Notes under the pieces: model-generated
Database searches by the model: none
What the model saw: the letters and a program-made list of their open reading frames with translations, nothing else
Told to the model about the DNA's origin: nothing
Assembly (NCBI GenBank): GCA_947594675.1
Contig: CANQEF010000067.1
Coordinates: forward strand, 1-6,238
DNA: 6,238 nt
Reading direction: 5' to 3'
Source of the DNA: an uncultured Bacilli bacterium
Lineage (GTDB): Bacteria; Bacillota_I; Bacilli_A; RF39; UBA660
Position numbers and translations under genes: made by a program
Shown: positions 4,230-6,238 of the stretch, one piece after another
Numbering within the stretch: position 1 is the stretch's first letter
Layout: each line of letters begins with the position of its first letter

Positions 4230-5355
4230 AACGATACTTATAAGTCCTATTTTTTTGCATAGAAATATTTAAAAGTACTCCAACCATAAGCATATAGGAA
4301 AGTAAACTAGAACCACCATAAGAAACAAAAGGTAAAGTTATTCCTGTAATTGGTAGTAAACCTACTGTCATCGCAATATTTTGAACTTGTTGAAAAATAA
4401 GCATTCCTAAAATACCAGCCAATATAAATTTATCAGTATCTAAAATCTTCCTTTTAGCCAATAATATAATATTCACATCTAAAAAAATAATTATTCCTAA
4501 TAATATTAAAACTCCAAAAAGACCAAAATTTGAAGCATAAACCGCAAAAATAAAATCAGTAGAAGCTTCTGGAAAATAAATTGGTGTTTTATTAAACCCA
4601 TGACCAAATAACCCAGCCGACCCTATAGCAGCAATTGAATTCTCTAATTGTAGACCTGATCCATTTTGCCAATCAAAAATTCTATCTAAACGATAATAAA
4701 TAGAAGAACCAAATATTTTTATAAAAATATTTTCTTTATAAAAATATAACCATACTACAACTCCCACAAGAGATGTAAAAACAGCAAAAGCACCAATAAA
4801 CCATCTAATTCTTATACCCGATATAAACATCATACAAATATAAATTAAAAAATAAATTAAAACAGCTCCAGTATCAGGTTGCAAAAAAGTAAGTATTGAT
4901 GGTATTAAAACAATAATAAAAGATTTTATTAAAAAGAAAAATTCTTGCTTTAAACTAGGATTTTTATAATCACTACGAAAATTATGAATCATAGTAGCTA
5001 AAGTTAGCATAATAAAAATTTTCATAAACTCACTAGGTTGTATACTACCAATGCCAGGAATAGTAAACCAACATTTACTATTATTAATGGGAGATGCAAA
5101 TAATAAAAGCCCCAGTAAAGAAACATTTCCCAATATATATAATATCCAAGTGTGTCTGTACAAATATTCATTTTTTAATTTAACTAATATAACCACTAAT
5201 CCAAATCCCAACAAGTACCAAATACTTTGTTTTAAAGCTAAATTACCTAGACTTCTAGATGTATACATAGCAGCACTATATATAGTAATAATACTGATTA
5301 AAGCTAATAAAATTATTGGAATTAAAATTTTTAAATTAATTTTATACTTTCTCAT
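4228..5355 (-). CDS. rodA: SEDS-family peptidoglycan polymerase, RodA type
   Basis: A 375-aa integral membrane glycosyltransferase that polymerises lipid II into glycan strands together with a class B penicillin-binding protein. Signatures are GIGSIQPSEFMK (101-112), LQPDTG (158-163), the extracellular YYRLDRIFDW (220-229), LENSIAAIGSAGLFGHG (237-253), TDFIF with the expected catalytic-region Asp267, and NIAMTVGLLPITG followed by PFVSYGGSS (326-350). The PITG and NIAM forms favour RodA over FtsW. Start: ATG at 5355 with GAGGAG (5361-5366) five bases upstream. A longer frame from 5394 adds 13 residues but has no ribosome binding site. Oddly, the two Glu residues that usually follow TDFIFAV(I)(G/A) are replaced by Ser-Asn (YASNFG, 273-278). 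An assignment to FtsW or SpoVE is less likely but not excluded. Confidence 0.85.
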   Translation of the reverse strand: MRKYKINLKILIPIILLALISIITIYSAAMYTSRSLGNLALKQSIWYLLGFGLVVILVKLKNEYLYRHTWILYILGNVSLLGLLLFASPINNSKCWFTIPGIGSIQPSEFMKIFIMLTLATMIHNFRSDYKNPSLKQEFFFLIKSFIIVLIPSILTFLQPDTGAVLIYFLIYICMMFISGIRIRWFIGAFAVFTSLVGVVVWLYFYKENIFIKIFGSSIYYRLDRIFDWQNGSGLQLENSIAAIGSAGLFGHGFNKTPIYFPEASTDFIFAVYASNFGLFGVLILLGIIIFLDVNIILLAKRKILDTDKFILAGILGMLIFQQVQNIAMTVGLLPITGITLPFVSYGGSSLLSYMLMVGVLLNISMQKNRTYKYR

Positions 5356-5374
5356 AAAATCTCCTCTATTAATT

Positions 5375-5383
5375 ATTATATCA
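5375..5383 (-). promoter_or_regulatory. Extended -10 promoter of the SEDS gene
   Basis: On the minus strand TGATATAAT (TG-n-TATAAT; TATAAT at plus 5380-5375) with no good -35 box. Transcription would start near 5368, only about a dozen bases before the ATG and just ahead of the GAGGAG site. This is the same nonamer used upstream of the structured RNA at 2196-2204. Confidence 0.5.
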
Positions 5384-5439
5384 AAAATGAGCAAATTTTA
5401 TTTAACTAATTCATAAAATATAAAAAGAGGAGAGTGTTC

Positions 5440-5757
5440 ATGAAAAAATTACCTAAAATTTATCAAAATGAAATAACAAAAAGCATAAAAAACAATAAAA
5501 CTGTTTATCGTTTCAAAAATGAGGATACAAAAAATAATCAAGTAATTGAAAATACTAATAATTCTATAACTGAAATATTAAATTCTATTTTTAATGGCAT
5601 AGGATATTCTTATAATATACCAGTATTAATAAAAACAAACTCTAAAAATTATGAAACAACACTAGTAGCTAAAACCGCTAATAATATTATTACTATTGAT
5701 AATGAAATAATTCCAATTAAAGAAATTATTTCTATAGAAAAAATAAAAACAGATTAA
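5440..5757 (+). CDS. Conserved-looking small protein of unknown function
   Basis: A 105-aa soluble protein that I do not recognise. ATG at 5440 has AGGAG (5428-5432) seven bases upstream. A GTG at 5434 in the same frame is too close to that site to be the start. The N-terminal half is Lys/Asn-rich and probably flexible (residues 1-42). It is followed by a helix-like ITEILNSIFNGIGYSYN (43-59). The C-terminal part alternates short strands (PVLIKTNSKNYETTLVAKT, then IITIDNEIIPIKEIISIEKI), which looks like a small beta-barrel of SH3/Sm type; that fold is a guess from the pattern. It is divergent from rodA across an 84-bp gap and converges on a CotY/CotZ-like coat gene, so a spore-surface role is possible but unproven. 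A terminator follows directly. Confidence 0.7.
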   Translation: MKKLPKIYQNEITKSIKNNKTVYRFKNEDTKNNQVIENTNNSITEILNSIFNGIGYSYNIPVLIKTNSKNYETTLVAKTANNIITIDNEIIPIKEIISIEKIKTD

Positions 5758-5758
5758 A

Positions 5759-5780
5759 AAAAGCCTTTAATTAGGCTTTT
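5759..5780 (+). terminator. Terminator of the 105-aa protein gene
   Basis: AAAAGCCT (5759-5766), loop TTAATT, AGGCTTTT (5773-5780): eight perfect pairs beginning two bases after the stop codon and ending in the T-run. The A-run on the other side lets it work weakly on the minus strand as well. Confidence 0.75.
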
Positions 5781-5800
5781 CATAAACAAAAGTTTATTAA

Positions 5801-5830
5801 AAAAACAAACAACAAACCATCAGGTTTGTT
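5801..5830 (-). terminator. Terminator of the spore coat gene
   Basis: On the minus strand AACAAACC (plus 5830-5823), loop TGAT, GGTTTGTT (plus 5818-5811): eight perfect pairs followed by GTTTG and a run of T (opposite the A-run at about 5799-5805). It starts 21 bases after the stop codon of the CotY/CotZ-like gene. Confidence 0.7.
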
Positions 5831-5851
5831 ATTATTATAAATAAATAACTA

Positions 5852-6238
5852 TTAGCACAAATCAATAAATGTATCAGCAAGACATCTAATAGCTCCAACA
5901 CAACCTAAATCAATAGTTGCAAATTCATTAGTGTTTGTATATTGATTAGTAGTTGGATCTAAATATAGAAGTCTACAAGTACAACAGCACTTATCTAAAG
6001 CCTCTATTCTAAATACATCAGTAGTACCAGTAGTACCATTTACATTATAAGGAAAACTCCAAGCAGCCCCAGTAGAGCAATTGAATAGTTGAATAGGTCT
6101 AGTATTGTAGCAAACACTTGTACATACTGGTCCTAAATAAGGCTTATCACAACCAGAATAGCTTTCATTATCAAAATCTTGTTGTTGTAAAAGTAATATT
6201 TTCTTTAAAATATCATAGATGCAACCACAATCTTTTTT
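5852..6238 (-). CDS. CotY/CotZ-family spore coat protein, 5' end outside the window
   Basis: A partial reading frame of 128 codons plus stop, open to the window edge with no start seen. It matches the Cys-rich CotY/CotZ family of the outer spore coat/exosporium, whose members self-assemble into disulfide-linked lattices. Evidence: an N-terminal CGC near the edge (B. subtilis CotZ has a Cys pair there); CDKP, then PVCTSVCYNTRPIQLFNC; then the family core RIEALDKCCCTCRLLYL; and the C-terminal IDLGCVGAIRCL, closely matching the CotZ ending. About 14 cysteines lie in 128 residues. B. subtilis CotZ has 148 residues, so only some 10-25 N-terminal residues are probably missing. The Thr/Asn-rich middle (NVNGTTGTTDV) is variable in the family. 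It would be made late in sporulation in the mother cell, and its presence marks the host as a spore former. CotY and CotZ cannot be told apart here. Confidence 0.85.
   Translation of the reverse strand, partial: KKDCGCIYDILKKILLLQQQDFDNESYSGCDKPYLGPVCTSVCYNTRPIQLFNCSTGAAWSFPYNVNGTTGTTDVFRIEALDKCCCTCRLLYLDPTTNQYTNTNEFATIDLGCVGAIRCLADTFIDLC

Noticed and set aside
5051..5416. Plus-strand open frame of 121 codons
   Set aside because: It is a shadow of the SEDS gene on the opposite strand, without a ribosome binding site.
1..6238. CRISPR arrays, tRNA or rRNA genes, insertion sequences
   Set aside because: No regularly spaced repeats, no cloverleaf or T-loop consensus, and no transposase or flanking inverted repeats were found.

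Overview
The window is very A+T-rich (my impression is under 30% G+C). It has strong AGGAGG-type ribosome binding sites, TATAAT-type promoters and U-tailed hairpin terminators, and Trp is encoded by TGG. It also carries a CotY/CotZ-type spore coat gene. Together these point to a low-G+C, spore-forming Bacillota chromosome using the standard code. I cannot name the genus.

Left part (about 1-3400): a small integrated element, or the remains of one, with all its protein genes on the minus strand. Reading rightwards from the left end, it holds a bidirectional terminator, an 11-bp tandem repeat and a tyrosine integrase gene broken by three single-base frameshifts, each placed at an A-run. Next come a plus-strand small-RNA candidate with its own promoter and terminator, and a 191-aa PBECR4-type phage nuclease-like protein. 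That gene is preceded by a compact structured RNA ending in its own intrinsic terminator. An ImmA/IrrE-type metallopeptidase and a TPR protein with an uncertain N-terminus follow. No capsid, terminase, portal or replication genes are present, so this is a bare lysogeny/defence cassette.

Right part (about 3400-6238): genes that look like resident chromosome. These are a PrsW-family membrane protease (+) with promoter and terminator; a SEDS cell-wall polymerase of RodA type (-), convergent with prsW; a 105-aa unknown protein (+), divergent from rodA; and the 3' portion of a CotY/CotZ-like spore coat protein (-) running off the right edge.

The most interesting unit is promoter - structured RNA - terminator - PBECR4 gene at 1460-2201. 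A dyad-covered extended -10 element sits immediately upstream of the first base of the fold. The fold closes on itself through a long-range stem and is followed at once by a perfect 10-bp terminator hairpin. The nuclease-like gene starts 18 bases beyond the U-tract. This layout matches either a type III-like RNA antitoxin/toxin pair or a riboswitch-like attenuator controlling a phage nuclease. A second RNA candidate converges on the 3' end of the same gene.
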